Shown piece after piece: positions 1 to 9,009 of a DNA stretch of 64,000 bases. Where the stretch lies: assembly GCA_018399075.1 (NCBI GenBank), contig CP073763.1, forward strand, positions 1,364,001 to 1,428,000. Reading direction: 5' to 3'. Under the pieces are notes generated by a model. The model was given only the letters and a program-made list of their open reading frames with translations, was not told where the DNA came from and did not search any database. This DNA comes from Simkaniaceae bacterium. Its GTDB lineage: Bacteria > Chlamydiota > Chlamydiia > Chlamydiales > Simkaniaceae. Position numbers and translations under genes: made by a program. Positions within the stretch are counted from its first letter, which is position 1. Each line of letters starts with the position of its first letter.

Positions 1-326
1 TCAACAACAGGAAGGGCAAGGAGGTGATGTGTCTCCAGAAATTCCATAGCATCTTGAAGAGTTTGGTCCCCTTTTAAACTAATGAGACGTGAGCTCATGA
101 TATCGGTAATGCGGGTTTGCGGCTCAGCAAGAAGAAGTCGACGCGTAGGAACAACGCCAATTAACTTCCTCTCTTCATCAACAACATAGATATAGATAAT
201 TTCATCGGTGATATGTTTGTCCCTAAGGTAGCGAAGGGCTTCTTCAATAGTATGCTCGACATGTATCGTCGTTCGAACAGGGGCGATGAAATCGCGAAGG
301 GGACGTGTTAAATCTTTTTCTGTCAT
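1..326 (-). CDS. CBS-domain protein, possibly an MgtE-type Mg2+ transporter (3' part outside window)
   Basis: The visible 108 codons begin MTEKDLTRPLRDF and form a tandem CBS pair: one module at about residues 10-63 and a second starting near residue 72 (ITDIMSSRLISL), with the typical spacing of small CBS regulatory pairs. CBS pairs bind adenine nucleotides or metal ions; in MgtE-type channels they precede a five-helix membrane domain, which would lie outside this window. An in-frame stop sits immediately before the ATG, so an MgtE N-terminal domain is absent if this start is right. It could also be a stand-alone CBS protein. The CBS assignment is firm; the transporter identity is a guess. 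Confidence 0.7.
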   Translation of the reverse strand, partial: MTEKDLTRPLRDFIAPVRTTIHVEHTIEEALRYLRDKHITDEIIYIYVVDEERKLIGVVPTRRLLLAEPQTRITDIMSSRLISLKGDQTLQDAMEFLETHHLLALPVV

Positions 327-491
327 TTAAGAGACCTTTTCCGATTAATACTTCTGCTCAAAATTATTTGCATTCTCCGTAGAAAAATTTTTCTAGAAAA
401 TGCAATAAAACCTAAGGATATACGACTCAAATAAAGTCTCTATCACCTTACTCCTTTTCCGATAAATGTCAATAGACTATCATAGGCCCTT

Positions 492-1238
492 ATGAAAAAA
501 GATACATCATGGAAACAGGTCGGCAGATGGTATGATGAAATCGTCTCAAAGGATGGTCATACCTACCACAAAGAAGTGATCTTTCCTGAGCTCAAAAAAT
601 GGTATACGTTTAAAGAAAGTGACGCCGTTTTAGACTTGGGATGTGGTCAGGGAATCTTAGCAAGAGAACTTCCAAAAGGAGTTGACTATTGCGGAATCGA
701 TGCTGCAAAGCCTTTGATTCAAAAAGCTAAAGGGTATTCAAAGCATCCATTCTTTATCGGTGATGTGACAAAACCTCTTGAAGTCGAAAGAAAAGATTTT
801 AGTCACGTGTTTATTATCTTAGCTCTCCAAAATATGCAAGAGGGAGAAAAGGCTATTCTCAATGGAGCAAAGCATCTCCGAAAGGGGGGGAAACTTGTCC
901 TTATTTTGAATCACCCTTGCTATCGCATCCCCAGACAATCCAGTTGGGGTGTTGATGAAGGAAAAAAAATGCAGTACCGCCGAATCGATCGGTATTGTAC
1001 CCCGATGGAAATCCCTATTCAAATGCACCCGAGCCAAAAGGAGAGGTCTGAAAAAACATTCACTTATCATCACCCTATTTCAACCTATGTGGAATGGATG
1101 GTCAAAGGGGGTTTTTCTTTGACTAAACTAGAAGAATGGCGCTCTCATAAATCCAGCACGGGAAAATGGGCAAAAATGGAAAATCGTGCTCGGGAGGAAT
1201 TCCCCCTTTTTCTTGCGATCGAAGGAACAATTCGATAA
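492..1238 (+). CDS. SAM-dependent methyltransferase
   Basis: This 248-residue protein has the class I methyltransferase glycine motif VLDLGCGQG at residues 46-54, followed by an acidic residue after the second strand (GIDAAKP) and a motif near residue 95 consistent with the SAM-binding fold. The start region resembles the UbiE/Methyltransf_11 group, but the substrate cannot be read from the sequence. It is cytoplasmic, with no signal peptide. It lies 10 bp upstream of glmS and is probably its operon partner. The 165-bp gap before it is the only room for a promoter shared divergently with the CBS gene. Confidence 0.75.
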   Translation: MKKDTSWKQVGRWYDEIVSKDGHTYHKEVIFPELKKWYTFKESDAVLDLGCGQGILARELPKGVDYCGIDAAKPLIQKAKGYSKHPFFIGDVTKPLEVERKDFSHVFIILALQNMQEGEKAILNGAKHLRKGGKLVLILNHPCYRIPRQSSWGVDEGKKMQYRRIDRYCTPMEIPIQMHPSQKERSEKTFTYHHPISTYVEWMVKGGFSLTKLEEWRSHKSSTGKWAKMENRAREEFPLFLAIEGTIR

Positions 1239-1248
1239 GATTGGTCTT

Positions 1249-3102
1249 ATGTGTGGAATATTCGCTTACATTCGCTCTCAAGCAGAGCTAAAAGATAAAA
1301 TGAACCCTGTTGATGTTTGCATCAATGGGCTTAAGCTTTTGGAGTATCGCGGCTATGACTCTTCTGGAATCGCTGGGATGATTGATGGAAAAATTCGGGC
1401 CTGTAAACGGGCTGGAAAAATTGGGGCCCTTCAAGAAGCAGTCTCTAGTGAAAACCTCCATCTCGATACCGCCATTGCCCATACCCGTTGGGCAACCCAT
1501 GGCATCCCCAATCAGGAAAATGCCCATCCCCACCTTGATGAGGAGGAATCCCTTGCTGTTGTCCATAATGGAATTATTGAAAACCATAATGCCATCCGTG
1601 AGAAGTTGATTGAAAAAGGGGTTAAATTTCACTCTGATACTGACACCGAAGTGATTGCGGGGCTTATCTCTTATTATTATAGTGGAAATCTCAAAGCTGC
1701 CGTTCAAAAAGCTCTGCGCGAGCTTCATGGCTCTTTTGCAATAGCCCTGATCCATAAAAATCATCCCAATGAAATTATCGGGGCCTCTAGAGAAAGCCCT
1801 CTTGTTGTTGGAATTGACCGTAAAAATGGCGAAGCATATCTTTCATCCGACGCCAACTCTTTCAATGGGAAAATTCTTGATATCCTCTATCTAAAAGATG
1901 ATGAGATCATTGTTCTTAAGCACGATGCCTTTACGATCTATAACTCCCATGGGAAAAAAATTGAAAAAAAGCTCAAGACAATCGAATTTCAAGATCGCGA
2001 GATTTCTAAAAATGGATTTGATCACTATATGCTTAAAGAAATTTTCGAGCAGCCTCAAACCCTTCAGCAAGCCATGCTCGGTCGTTTTAAGGAGGAGTTT
2101 GGCACTGCCGAATTTGAGGAGCTCACTCTTTCACCACAGCACCTCCAATCGATCAATCGAATTTTAATCTTAGCTTGCGGAACTTCCTGGCATGCTGGAT
2201 CTATTGCAGCTTCAATGATTGAACACTTAGCGCGGATCCCTACCGAAGTCGAAATTGCCTCAGAATTCCGTTATACCAATCCTATTATCTCTGAAGATAC
2301 ATTGGTTTTAGCGATTAGCCAATCTGGAGAAACGGCTGACACAATCGCTGCAGTCCGCGAAGCTAAAGCTAAAGGGGCAAAAGTGATTGCCATATGCAAT
2401 GTTGATCACTCCACTCTTGTTCGCGAGGCAGACTCTTCTCTTTTTTTAAGAGCGGGTCCTGAGATCAGCGTTTGCTCAACCAAAGCCTTTACCAGTCAAT
2501 TGACCGTCCTTGCCCTCTTTACCCTTTATATGGCTCGATTGCGCCATCTAAGTAAGGAAGAAGGGCAACAGTTCTTAAAAGAGCTGAAACACCTTCCGAC
2601 AAAGATTACCCAGGTTCTTGCTCAAGGCTCTCAAATCGAGGCCTTTGCCGAAAAGTATGCACGCTTTGAACACTTCTTCTTTATGGGACGACGCTATATG
2701 TATCCCACTAGCTTGGAAGCGGCATTAAAACTCAAAGAGATTAGCTACCTCAATGCCAATGGCTACCCTGCAGGAGAGATGAAACATGGACCGATTGCTC
2801 TTGTTAATCCAAACCTTGCCGTGATCGGTCTCTGCGGTAATCTCCAAACCTTTGACAAGATGATGAGCAATCTGATGGAAATTAAAGCGCGGGGAGGTGA
2901 AATCCTTGCCTTTGCCCCCAAAGGAAAGGAAGAGGTTCTTACGATTACCAAGGATGTCCTCTGGATTCCTAAAGCTCCAGACATGGTTGCCTCGATTCTT
3001 TATTCAGTTGCTGGACAACTTTTTGCCTATTATATCGCTAAACTTCGGGGCACAGATATCGACCAACCTCGCAACTTAGCCAAATCGGTGACTGTTGAAT
3101 GA
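1249..3102 (+). CDS. glmS: Glutamine-fructose-6-phosphate aminotransferase (isomerizing)
   Basis: GlmS makes glucosamine-6-phosphate from fructose-6-phosphate and glutamine, the first step to UDP-GlcNAc for lipid A and peptidoglycan precursors. I place the start at 1249 because the mature enzyme must begin with the nucleophile Cys2 (MCGIFAYI); a longer reading from 1186 runs through the end of the upstream methyltransferase gene. The glutaminase domain has HTRWATHG; the two SIS sugar-isomerase domains carry ACGTSWHAG and SQSGETADT; the C-terminus LAKSVTVE is the family's conserved end. At 617 residues it is full length. The stop overlaps the next start (ATGA), so it is coupled to the symporter. 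Confidence 0.97.
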   Translation: MCGIFAYIRSQAELKDKMNPVDVCINGLKLLEYRGYDSSGIAGMIDGKIRACKRAGKIGALQEAVSSENLHLDTAIAHTRWATHGIPNQENAHPHLDEEESLAVVHNGIIENHNAIREKLIEKGVKFHSDTDTEVIAGLISYYYSGNLKAAVQKALRELHGSFAIALIHKNHPNEIIGASRESPLVVGIDRKNGEAYLSSDANSFNGKILDILYLKDDEIIVLKHDAFTIYNSHGKKIEKKLKTIEFQDREISKNGFDHYMLKEIFEQPQTLQQAMLGRFKEEFGTAEFEELTLSPQHLQSINRILILACGTSWHAGSIAASMIEHLARIPTEVEIASEFRYTNPIISEDTLVLAISQSGETADTIAAVREAKAKGAKVIAICNVDHSTLVREADSSLFLRAGPEISVCSTKAFTSQLTVLALFTLYMARLRHLSKEEGQQFLKELKHLPTKITQVLAQGSQIEAFAEKYARFEHFFFMGRRYMYPTSLEAALKLKEISYLNANGYPAGEMKHGPIALVNPNLAVIGLCGNLQTFDKMMSNLMEIKARGGEILAFAPKGKEEVLTITKDVLWIPKAPDMVASILYSVAGQLFAYYIAKLRGTDIDQPRNLAKSVTVE

Positions 3103-4445
3103 ACGGCGACACCGGAGCTTTTCTCGGTGTTTTGATTCTCCTCGCCCTTGTAGGTCTGTTTAAAAATCGAAAAGTTCAAACTCAAGAAAGCTACCTTTTT
3201 GCTGAAAGAAAGTGTGGTCTTTGGGGACTTACCTGCACCCTCGTCATGACAGAACTCAATACCTCTACCCTCCTTGGTTTTGCGGGCTTGGGTTACATGG
3301 TCGGTTTAAAAGCCCTTCTCCTTCCCCTTACCTTCTTAATCGGACTCCTTTTTTATGCCCTTACCGTTGCAAAAAAGTATAAAGAGCTCAATGCTTCCTC
3401 AGTCGTTGCCCTTTTTAAAGAGCGGTATGGAGCCCCTCTTGCAAAAATCGCCTCCCTTTCTCTTCTTCTTGCCATGATGGGATTTACTGCGACCTATGTA
3501 AAATCGGTCACTGCGATCTTTACCCCTATTTTTCCTACCTGGAATGAATGGATCCTTAGTGCGTATCTTTGCTTACTTGTCTTAATCATGACGCTTCGAG
3601 GAGGGCTTATTGCCATTATCAGAACAGACATGATTAGCTTTCTTTTCGTCTGCTTAATCTTTCCCCTTTTCCTCATCTTCACAAAAAATCATGCAACGAC
3701 TCCCCTTCCTGACCTCCCTCATCTTTTGCCGACTCGGTTTGTTATTTCCCTCATCCTCCTCACCATGTTCACCTACATCCTTGCTCCTTGGTATGGACAA
3801 AAGATCTTCTCAGCAAAAAATAAGAAAATCGCAACCTCTGCTGTTATCCTTGCTGCCATTCTTGTCTTTATCTTATATGGAATAGGAATCCTTTCAACAG
3901 CCTACTTAAAAGCCTCAGGCATTGAAATTGAATCTCCTGAAATGGCGATTCCCACAATCATCAATACTTACTTTCCTTTAGGGTTAAGAGGGATTGCCTA
4001 TGCCACCCTCTTTATGATTACAGCTACCACCCTTGCGGGAGTCTGGAGCGCTATGAGTTCAATGGTGATTGCTGATTTTTGGAGTTCAACTAGAACCTAT
4101 AAACGAGGGATGATTTTAACCCTCTTTTTTGCATTACTTTCCTATCTTCTCGGAAATACCCTCATCGATAAAATACTCGATAAACTGATCCTTGCAAACA
4201 TTCCTATTGCCGCCCTTTCTTTCGCCCTTCTTGCAGGGTTTTACTGGGAGAGAGCCACTGCTTTTGGGGCTCTACTCAGCATTCTTACAGGGCTTTCTTG
4301 GGGGCTATTTTCCTACCTCTATTTTGGTGAAGAAGGGCTCTATACCTGGCACTGGGCACTCTGGGGGATTCCTCTTATTTTTATATCGGGTATTCTCGGT
4401 TCAATGTTAAATTACAAAAAATTACTATACCACCAAAGACATTAA
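3099..4445 (+). CDS. Sodium:solute symporter (SSS family)
   Basis: This 448-residue, strongly hydrophobic protein has about 12 predicted membrane spans. The SSS pattern is seen near residues 30-75: a loop with ESYLFAERKCG, then a span with MTELNTSTLLGFAGLGY, the usual sodium-site helix. Substrates in this family include proline, sugars and pantothenate; nothing here tells which. It overlaps glmS by 4 nt and is probably co-transcribed with it, so a nutrient for wall or lipid A synthesis is conceivable but unproven. It is slightly shorter than most family members (about 480-520 residues). Confidence 0.8.
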   Translation: MNGDTGAFLGVLILLALVGLFKNRKVQTQESYLFAERKCGLWGLTCTLVMTELNTSTLLGFAGLGYMVGLKALLLPLTFLIGLLFYALTVAKKYKELNASSVVALFKERYGAPLAKIASLSLLLAMMGFTATYVKSVTAIFTPIFPTWNEWILSAYLCLLVLIMTLRGGLIAIIRTDMISFLFVCLIFPLFLIFTKNHATTPLPDLPHLLPTRFVISLILLTMFTYILAPWYGQKIFSAKNKKIATSAVILAAILVFILYGIGILSTAYLKASGIEIESPEMAIPTIINTYFPLGLRGIAYATLFMITATTLAGVWSAMSSMVIADFWSSTRTYKRGMILTLFFALLSYLLGNTLIDKILDKLILANIPIAALSFALLAGFYWERATAFGALLSILTGLSWGLFSYLYFGEEGLYTWHWALWGIPLIFISGILGSMLNYKKLLYHQRH

Positions 4446-4521
4446 ATTGAGATTAACTATTAACAAGTCTATAATATTGATGATTTATGCAAAAAAAAAT
4501 TTAAATCAGGAGTTATTAAAG

Positions 4522-4878
4522 ATGGCATTCTTAATAGGAGGAGCCTACTTAGGGCTTGGAACAACCATGATCAATGGTACAATTGCTCTAGGAGTTGACA
4601 TAGCTTCAAAGAGAGGGAAGGGTTCCTTTTCTTCTCAAGCTGGAGTCCCTATCTCAGCGGGAATTATTGGATTATCAGGCGCAATCACTTTTGCAACAAA
4701 TGAATCTGTTTCAAAAAATCCAATAATCCAAAAAGTCTATAAGTATGCAGTTCCTTTTCTTTTGACAGTTTCATTAACCCCTATTATTTCAACATATTTC
4801 AAATACCCTAAGATTACAATGCAAGAAAGTCTCTTGTATGGGTTTGGTGGAATGCTTTCTATTAGAACATTTTCATAA
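4522..4878 (+). CDS. Small membrane protein, unknown function
   Basis: The open frame extends upstream to 4447, but AGGAG at 4508-4512 sits 9 nt before the ATG at 4522, so I use that start (118 residues, MAFLIGGAYLGLGTT). There are about three hydrophobic stretches: residues 1-25, a Gly/Ala-rich segment near 45-62 (SAGIIGLSGAITF), and one near 78-95. I recognise no family. It follows the symporter by 76 bp and is followed by a weak hairpin, so it may be the last gene of the glmS unit. Confidence 0.5.
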   Translation: MAFLIGGAYLGLGTTMINGTIALGVDIASKRGKGSFSSQAGVPISAGIIGLSGAITFATNESVSKNPIIQKVYKYAVPFLLTVSLTPIISTYFKYPKITMQESLLYGFGGMLSIRTFS

Positions 4879-4886
4879 AAAACGTG

Positions 4887-4906
4887 GGGCTCTTTTAATA
4901 GAGTCC
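4887..4906 (+). terminator. Weak intrinsic-terminator-like hairpin
   Basis: GGG-CTCT pairs with AGAG-T-CCC around a six-base loop (one bulged T), starting 9 nt after the preceding stop. It is followed by a T-rich but interrupted stretch. It would end the glmS-symporter-small membrane protein unit. Short stem, so low confidence. Confidence 0.4.
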
Positions 4907-5033
4907 CTTCATCTATTTTCGAGCATAAAATATTTTATGCAGTATCAACTTTTTCTAGGTGGATTCTCCTTGATCTAACATTTTTTTCTTCTAAAAAAGA
5001 GCGAAAACGTGCATAATTTCTTTTAATTTTTGG

Positions 5034-6191
5034 ATGACAATGATCACAAATCTACTCAATTTTCCAGGGCAATGTGTCTATACTCAAGTGAAAAAGGCAC
5101 AAACAAAGAATGAGCTAACCGTTATTGCCCTTGCCCTTGCTACTTTTTCAGCAATAACCTCTTATTATATTCCTCTCAGTTATACCTTTTCTCATATTTC
5201 AGCTTTTATCCTTTATGCAGGACAATTCAATGCAGTAAAGAGAGAGGTGCGCAAAATGTCAGACCCTCTTTACGATAGAATCTTTTCAATTAGTCTTACA
5301 GTGATTGTGGGAGGGGAAATTGGTCAAAAACTTAGAGAGTCCTATCCCATTGAAGCTCCTTGGCCTTGGTATTCAGCCACTTGGAAAACACCTTTTCACA
5401 TCATCAATAATGCCCTTGTGTATGTAATTTTTCCATTTCACTTAAAAGATATTGTAGACGCGAATTCCTTAAAAAATGCCCTTCTCATCCCTGGAAAAAC
5501 ACTTCTTAACTACTCCAATTCTCTTCAGAGTCCCCAAGAAATAAAGGTGACTCTAGCTGCATCTTTTGCCCTATCAGCACTAGCTGCTTATTGGTCCTCC
5601 CTTTTTTACACGTTTTCAACTGCGACTATTATAACTCTCTATTGTGGTGCGATAAGTGCTATAGATGAAGCAACATCAGAAAATGCAATTCCCATTATTT
5701 CAGCCTCTCTTTATCTCTTTCTTCTAGGGAGTAAAGTGGGAAATGTCATTGAAAGTTTTCATTTCCCTTCTCCGGACCCCTGGTATTCAGTAAGTAGAAA
5801 AACCCCCTTGCATATTATGAATAATCTGACGCTTATAGGAATTCCTGTACTTTCGATCCTCGCTGTATTGGTAGACAGTAGCGATCCAAGACCCCCACTT
5901 CCCGCTATACATCATGAACCTGAAATCATTGATAAAACAAAAGCATTAAATCCATTAATGAGTCGCATCAATCACTTAGGAAAGTTTGAATTAAATGCCT
6001 CTATTCGTTCAGATGATGACATTCGCGCTGCCCATTTTGTTTTGAATTCTGATCCAACTTGGTCACGTGAAGGCATTCGAAATAACTATAGAATTCTTGT
6101 TTTCCTAACGCATACTGACAGAAACCCTGATTTGGATAGGAAGTATAATCAATATGTAACGGAAGCTGCAAAAGTATTAGGCGCTAATTAG
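5034..6191 (+). CDS. Duplicated-domain membrane protein with a degenerate J-like C-terminus
   Basis: This 385-residue protein holds two copies of a unit of roughly 140 residues. Each copy has hydrophobic helices and then a PWPWYSATWKTPFHIINN-type motif (about residue 108) or its second version DPWYSVSRKTPLHIMNN (about residue 247). The last ~58 residues (DDIRAAHFVLN to AAKVLGAN) follow a J-domain pattern: a helix with RNNYRILVFLTH, then HTDRNPD where J domains have HPD, then a third helix. The HPD proline is replaced by Thr (H360, D362), so Hsp70 stimulation may be lost. I recognise no family for the membrane part. The start has no clear ribosome-binding site. It converges on the GH63 gene with overlapping stops. 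Confidence 0.6.
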   Translation: MTMITNLLNFPGQCVYTQVKKAQTKNELTVIALALATFSAITSYYIPLSYTFSHISAFILYAGQFNAVKREVRKMSDPLYDRIFSISLTVIVGGEIGQKLRESYPIEAPWPWYSATWKTPFHIINNALVYVIFPFHLKDIVDANSLKNALLIPGKTLLNYSNSLQSPQEIKVTLAASFALSALAAYWSSLFYTFSTATIITLYCGAISAIDEATSENAIPIISASLYLFLLGSKVGNVIESFHFPSPDPWYSVSRKTPLHIMNNLTLIGIPVLSILAVLVDSSDPRPPLPAIHHEPEIIDKTKALNPLMSRINHLGKFELNASIRSDDDIRAAHFVLNSDPTWSREGIRNNYRILVFLTHTDRNPDLDRKYNQYVTEAAKVLGAN

Positions 6192-6195
6192 CGCC
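6180..6195. repeat. Perfect 16-bp palindrome spanning two convergent stop codons
   Basis: GGCGCTAATTAGCGCC is self-complementary. It contains the TAG ending the plus-strand membrane protein and the TAA ending the minus-strand GH63 gene, which overlap by 4 bp. It could fold as a short GC hairpin on either transcript, but no T-run follows on the plus strand, so a terminator role is uncertain. Confidence 0.7.
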
Positions 6196-8863
6196 ACTCA
6201 TCGAGCAGATTAGCCACCAAACCACTCCATCCTGTTTGGTGAGAGGCGCCAAGCCCCCGCCCAGTATCGCCATGGTAATGCTCATAAAAAAGGATGTGGT
6301 CGCGGAAATGGGGATCGGTTTGAAGCTTTTCATAGTCCCCATAAATTGGCCGCCTTCCTGACTGATCTTGTTTAAAAAGGTTAATCATCGCATTGGCAAA
6401 GTAGCGGGCCATCTCTTCAAGAGAGGTTCCATCAACATTAATCAAAGAGCTCCCATGTTGATCAAGATTTTTAAGCGCTTCGATAAAGAGAAATGAGGTT
6501 GGAAACCAGATAGGCCCCCGCCAATTGGAATTTCCTCCCATGAGGATCGACTCAGCTTCCCCTGGCTCATATTTGATTCGATTATCGAGAAGCTCGTAAG
6601 GGTTTTTCTCGTGAAATTTCGAAAGACTCCGCAGTCCATAGTCAGAGCGAAATTCTTCTGAGTCCCAAGCTCTTTTTAAAATCCGTTCTACTTTATCAGG
6701 TTCCATCAAGGTTAAAAGATATTTGGTTTTCCCCTCTTCTTTGATAGGAGTGACGCACCGTTTGCAGATATCAGGACGATTTTTGGTAAACCAATGGAAG
6801 CTACTGGCAAATTCTTTGAACTGCTCGAGGTCTTCATGCGTAATACAATCGACGGCAAAAAGCGGAATGAGTCCCACAAGGGAGCGGACTTTGATCCGCA
6901 TGTGTTTATCCACTTCAGTTGTTGTCAATACGTCGTAGAAAAAGCCATCCTCTTCATCCCAATTTTGAACCTTTCGGTTTTCAGCATTCACTAAGGCATT
7001 GGCGATATAGACAAAATGTTCATAAAATTTAACAGCCATCCCTTCATAGACAGGATCTTGTCTAGCCAATTCAAGGGCCATGCGCATGAGGTTAATGCAG
7101 AAAAAGCCCATCCATCCTGTTCCATCGGACTGCTCTAATTTGCCTCCACCAGGGATCGCTCGACTCCGATCAATAACGGTAATGTTATCCATCCCTAAGA
7201 ATCCTCCTTCAAAGACATTATTCCCTTTAGCATCGACCTTATTCACCCACCAAACAAAATTAAGGAGAAGCTTATGAAAACACTTTTTAAGGAATTTATA
7301 GTCCCTTTTACCTGTCTTTTTCTCTTCCATGTAAAAAAGACGGAGAGCCGCCCACCCTTGAACAGGAGGGTTTAAATCAGAAAACTCCCACTCATAAGCG
7401 GGAACTTGTCCATTAGGATGTTGAAACTGATCAAAAAGGAGATACCAAAGCTGTTCTTTAGCAAATTTCATATCGACTAGAGATAGAGAAATGCAATGAA
7501 AAGCTAAATCCCATGCCGCAAACCAAGGATATTCCCATTTATCAGGCATCGAAAGAATCCTTTTCGAGATGAGATGTTTCCAGTGAGTATTCCGAATATC
7601 TTGCCTCGATTTTGGAGGCGGAACCTCAGGATTATCCCCTTTGAGCCATTGATTTACATCGTAAAGGTAAATCTGCTTACTCCAAAGCATTCCAGAGATT
7701 GCTTGCCGTTGAATGAGTTTTTCCTCTTCGGTTGCTCCTTTGGGGTGGATCTTTTCATAAAACTGATCGGCTTGAACCTTCCGCTTATGAATGATTTCTT
7801 CAACACCGGTAAGAGGATGATCGAGCTCTGCATTGGTAAAGCGGAGATAGAGTGCCTTAGACTTTCCAGGAGGAACCTTAAGGTCGCGGTAGTAAAAACA
7901 GGCCTTGGTCCCTTTCTGTTCAGGATTGACCTTCTCCTTTTCCTCGAGAATGATATAGCGATGAAAAGCATCTTTTGTGTAAGGATTTCCTCCTTTTTCT
8001 CCATAAAGATGTTCACGATTTGTTTCGTTATTCGTAAAGAGGACCTCGGCTCTTTCATCAGCATAAAAATAGCGCTTTCCAACATGGTAATCGAAACTAA
8101 GCCGAGGCGGCGGCTCCATCATCGAATCGTCAGACTCAATGCAGTGAGCATTGATTGGCTCGTGATCGCTCCGCTTTAATAGAGGCTCAGGAAATTTCTC
8201 ATCCCCCCAGCTCCAGGTATTCCTGAAAAGGAGTTGCGGAATTACATGGATTGACTCCTCCTTATCCGAATGGTTATGGATATCAATCTTGATACAGAGA
8301 TCATCCTTCCCTTCTTTGGCATACTCAATTGTGATATCGAAGTAGCGATTGCCATCAAAGATCCCTGTATCAATCAGTTCATATTCTCGATCCTCTACAT
8401 TCCGCTTTTGGTTTTCCTTAGCAAGCTCTTCGTAAGGGTACTCGCCGCAAGGGTATTTATAGAGATAACGCATATAAGCATGAGTGGGGAGGCAATCGAG
8501 GTAGTAATAGTACTCCTTAACATCCTCTCCATGATTAGCCTTATGGGTTCCTAGACCGTAGAGTCTTTCTTTTAAAATGGGGTCTCTTCCGTTCCAAAAG
8601 GCCTGAGTCAGAGCCATGACCTGATAGCGATCCGAAATCCCTGCGATCCCGTCCTCGCCCCACCTATAGGCTCGATAAGGGGCCATCTCATAGGGGAAAT
8701 GCTCCCAGGCATTCCCATCGGCGCTGTAGTCTTCCCGAACTGTCCCCCAGGAGCGCTCAGAGACATAGGGGCCCCATTTCTGCCAAGGATCAACATCCCC
8801 TCCGGTCTGCAGAAGACGCAACTCTTCTTCCGTAAATTCAATAAATTTCTTGTCTCTTTCCAT
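6188..8863 (-). CDS. GH63-like (MGH1-type) glycoside hydrolase
   Basis: At 891 residues this matches the bacterial GH63 group related to mannosyl-oligosaccharide glucosidase. N-terminal landmarks are WGPYVSERSWGTVREDYS and EDGIAGISDRYQ. The (alpha/alpha)6 barrel half contains WEYPWFAAWDLAFHCI, QVPAYEWEFSDLNPPVQGWA, EGGFLGMDN, DGTGWMGFFC and NWRGPIWFPTSF, which together hold the acidic residues and aromatics of the active site. There is no signal peptide, so it acts in the cytosol unless exported another way. Likely substrates are alpha-glucosides or mannosyl/glucosylglycerate-type compounds; which one cannot be read from the sequence. The start at 8863 has an AAGG upstream. Confidence 0.85.
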   Translation of the reverse strand: MERDKKFIEFTEEELRLLQTGGDVDPWQKWGPYVSERSWGTVREDYSADGNAWEHFPYEMAPYRAYRWGEDGIAGISDRYQVMALTQAFWNGRDPILKERLYGLGTHKANHGEDVKEYYYYLDCLPTHAYMRYLYKYPCGEYPYEELAKENQKRNVEDREYELIDTGIFDGNRYFDITIEYAKEGKDDLCIKIDIHNHSDKEESIHVIPQLLFRNTWSWGDEKFPEPLLKRSDHEPINAHCIESDDSMMEPPPRLSFDYHVGKRYFYADERAEVLFTNNETNREHLYGEKGGNPYTKDAFHRYIILEEKEKVNPEQKGTKACFYYRDLKVPPGKSKALYLRFTNAELDHPLTGVEEIIHKRKVQADQFYEKIHPKGATEEEKLIQRQAISGMLWSKQIYLYDVNQWLKGDNPEVPPPKSRQDIRNTHWKHLISKRILSMPDKWEYPWFAAWDLAFHCISLSLVDMKFAKEQLWYLLFDQFQHPNGQVPAYEWEFSDLNPPVQGWAALRLFYMEEKKTGKRDYKFLKKCFHKLLLNFVWWVNKVDAKGNNVFEGGFLGMDNITVIDRSRAIPGGGKLEQSDGTGWMGFFCINLMRMALELARQDPVYEGMAVKFYEHFVYIANALVNAENRKVQNWDEEDGFFYDVLTTTEVDKHMRIKVRSLVGLIPLFAVDCITHEDLEQFKEFASSFHWFTKNRPDICKRCVTPIKEEGKTKYLLTLMEPDKVERILKRAWDSEEFRSDYGLRSLSKFHEKNPYELLDNRIKYEPGEAESILMGGNSNWRGPIWFPTSFLFIEALKNLDQHGSSLINVDGTSLEEMARYFANAMINLFKQDQSGRRPIYGDYEKLQTDPHFRDHILFYEHYHGDTGRGLGASHQTGWSGLVANLLDEWR

Positions 8864-9009
8864 ACCTTGTTTTTTATAACAAAAATTTTAAAAATAATAT
8901 TAAAAATTTAATTATATTTAATTATATAATAGTAAATACTTTAACATTATTTTTATTATAAAATGTGTTATAATTATTACATTAAATAATTATATAAAAA
9001 GGTAATGCA
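8864..9009. promoter_or_regulatory. Very AT-rich divergent promoter region
   Basis: These 146 bp separate the GH63 gene (leftwards) from the 1525-residue protein (rightwards) and are almost entirely A/T. A TATAAT lies at 8969-8974, 36 nt before the plus-strand ATG, but I find no good -35 hexamer at 16-18 bp. AAAGG is placed as a ribosome-binding site just before the ATG. A similar AT-rich leader precedes the gene at 52734. Confidence 0.45.

Noticed and set aside
7574-8179. 201-residue plus-strand frame inside the GH63 gene
   Set aside because: It lies antisense to conserved catalytic-domain sequence and has no ribosome-binding site or recognisable domain.
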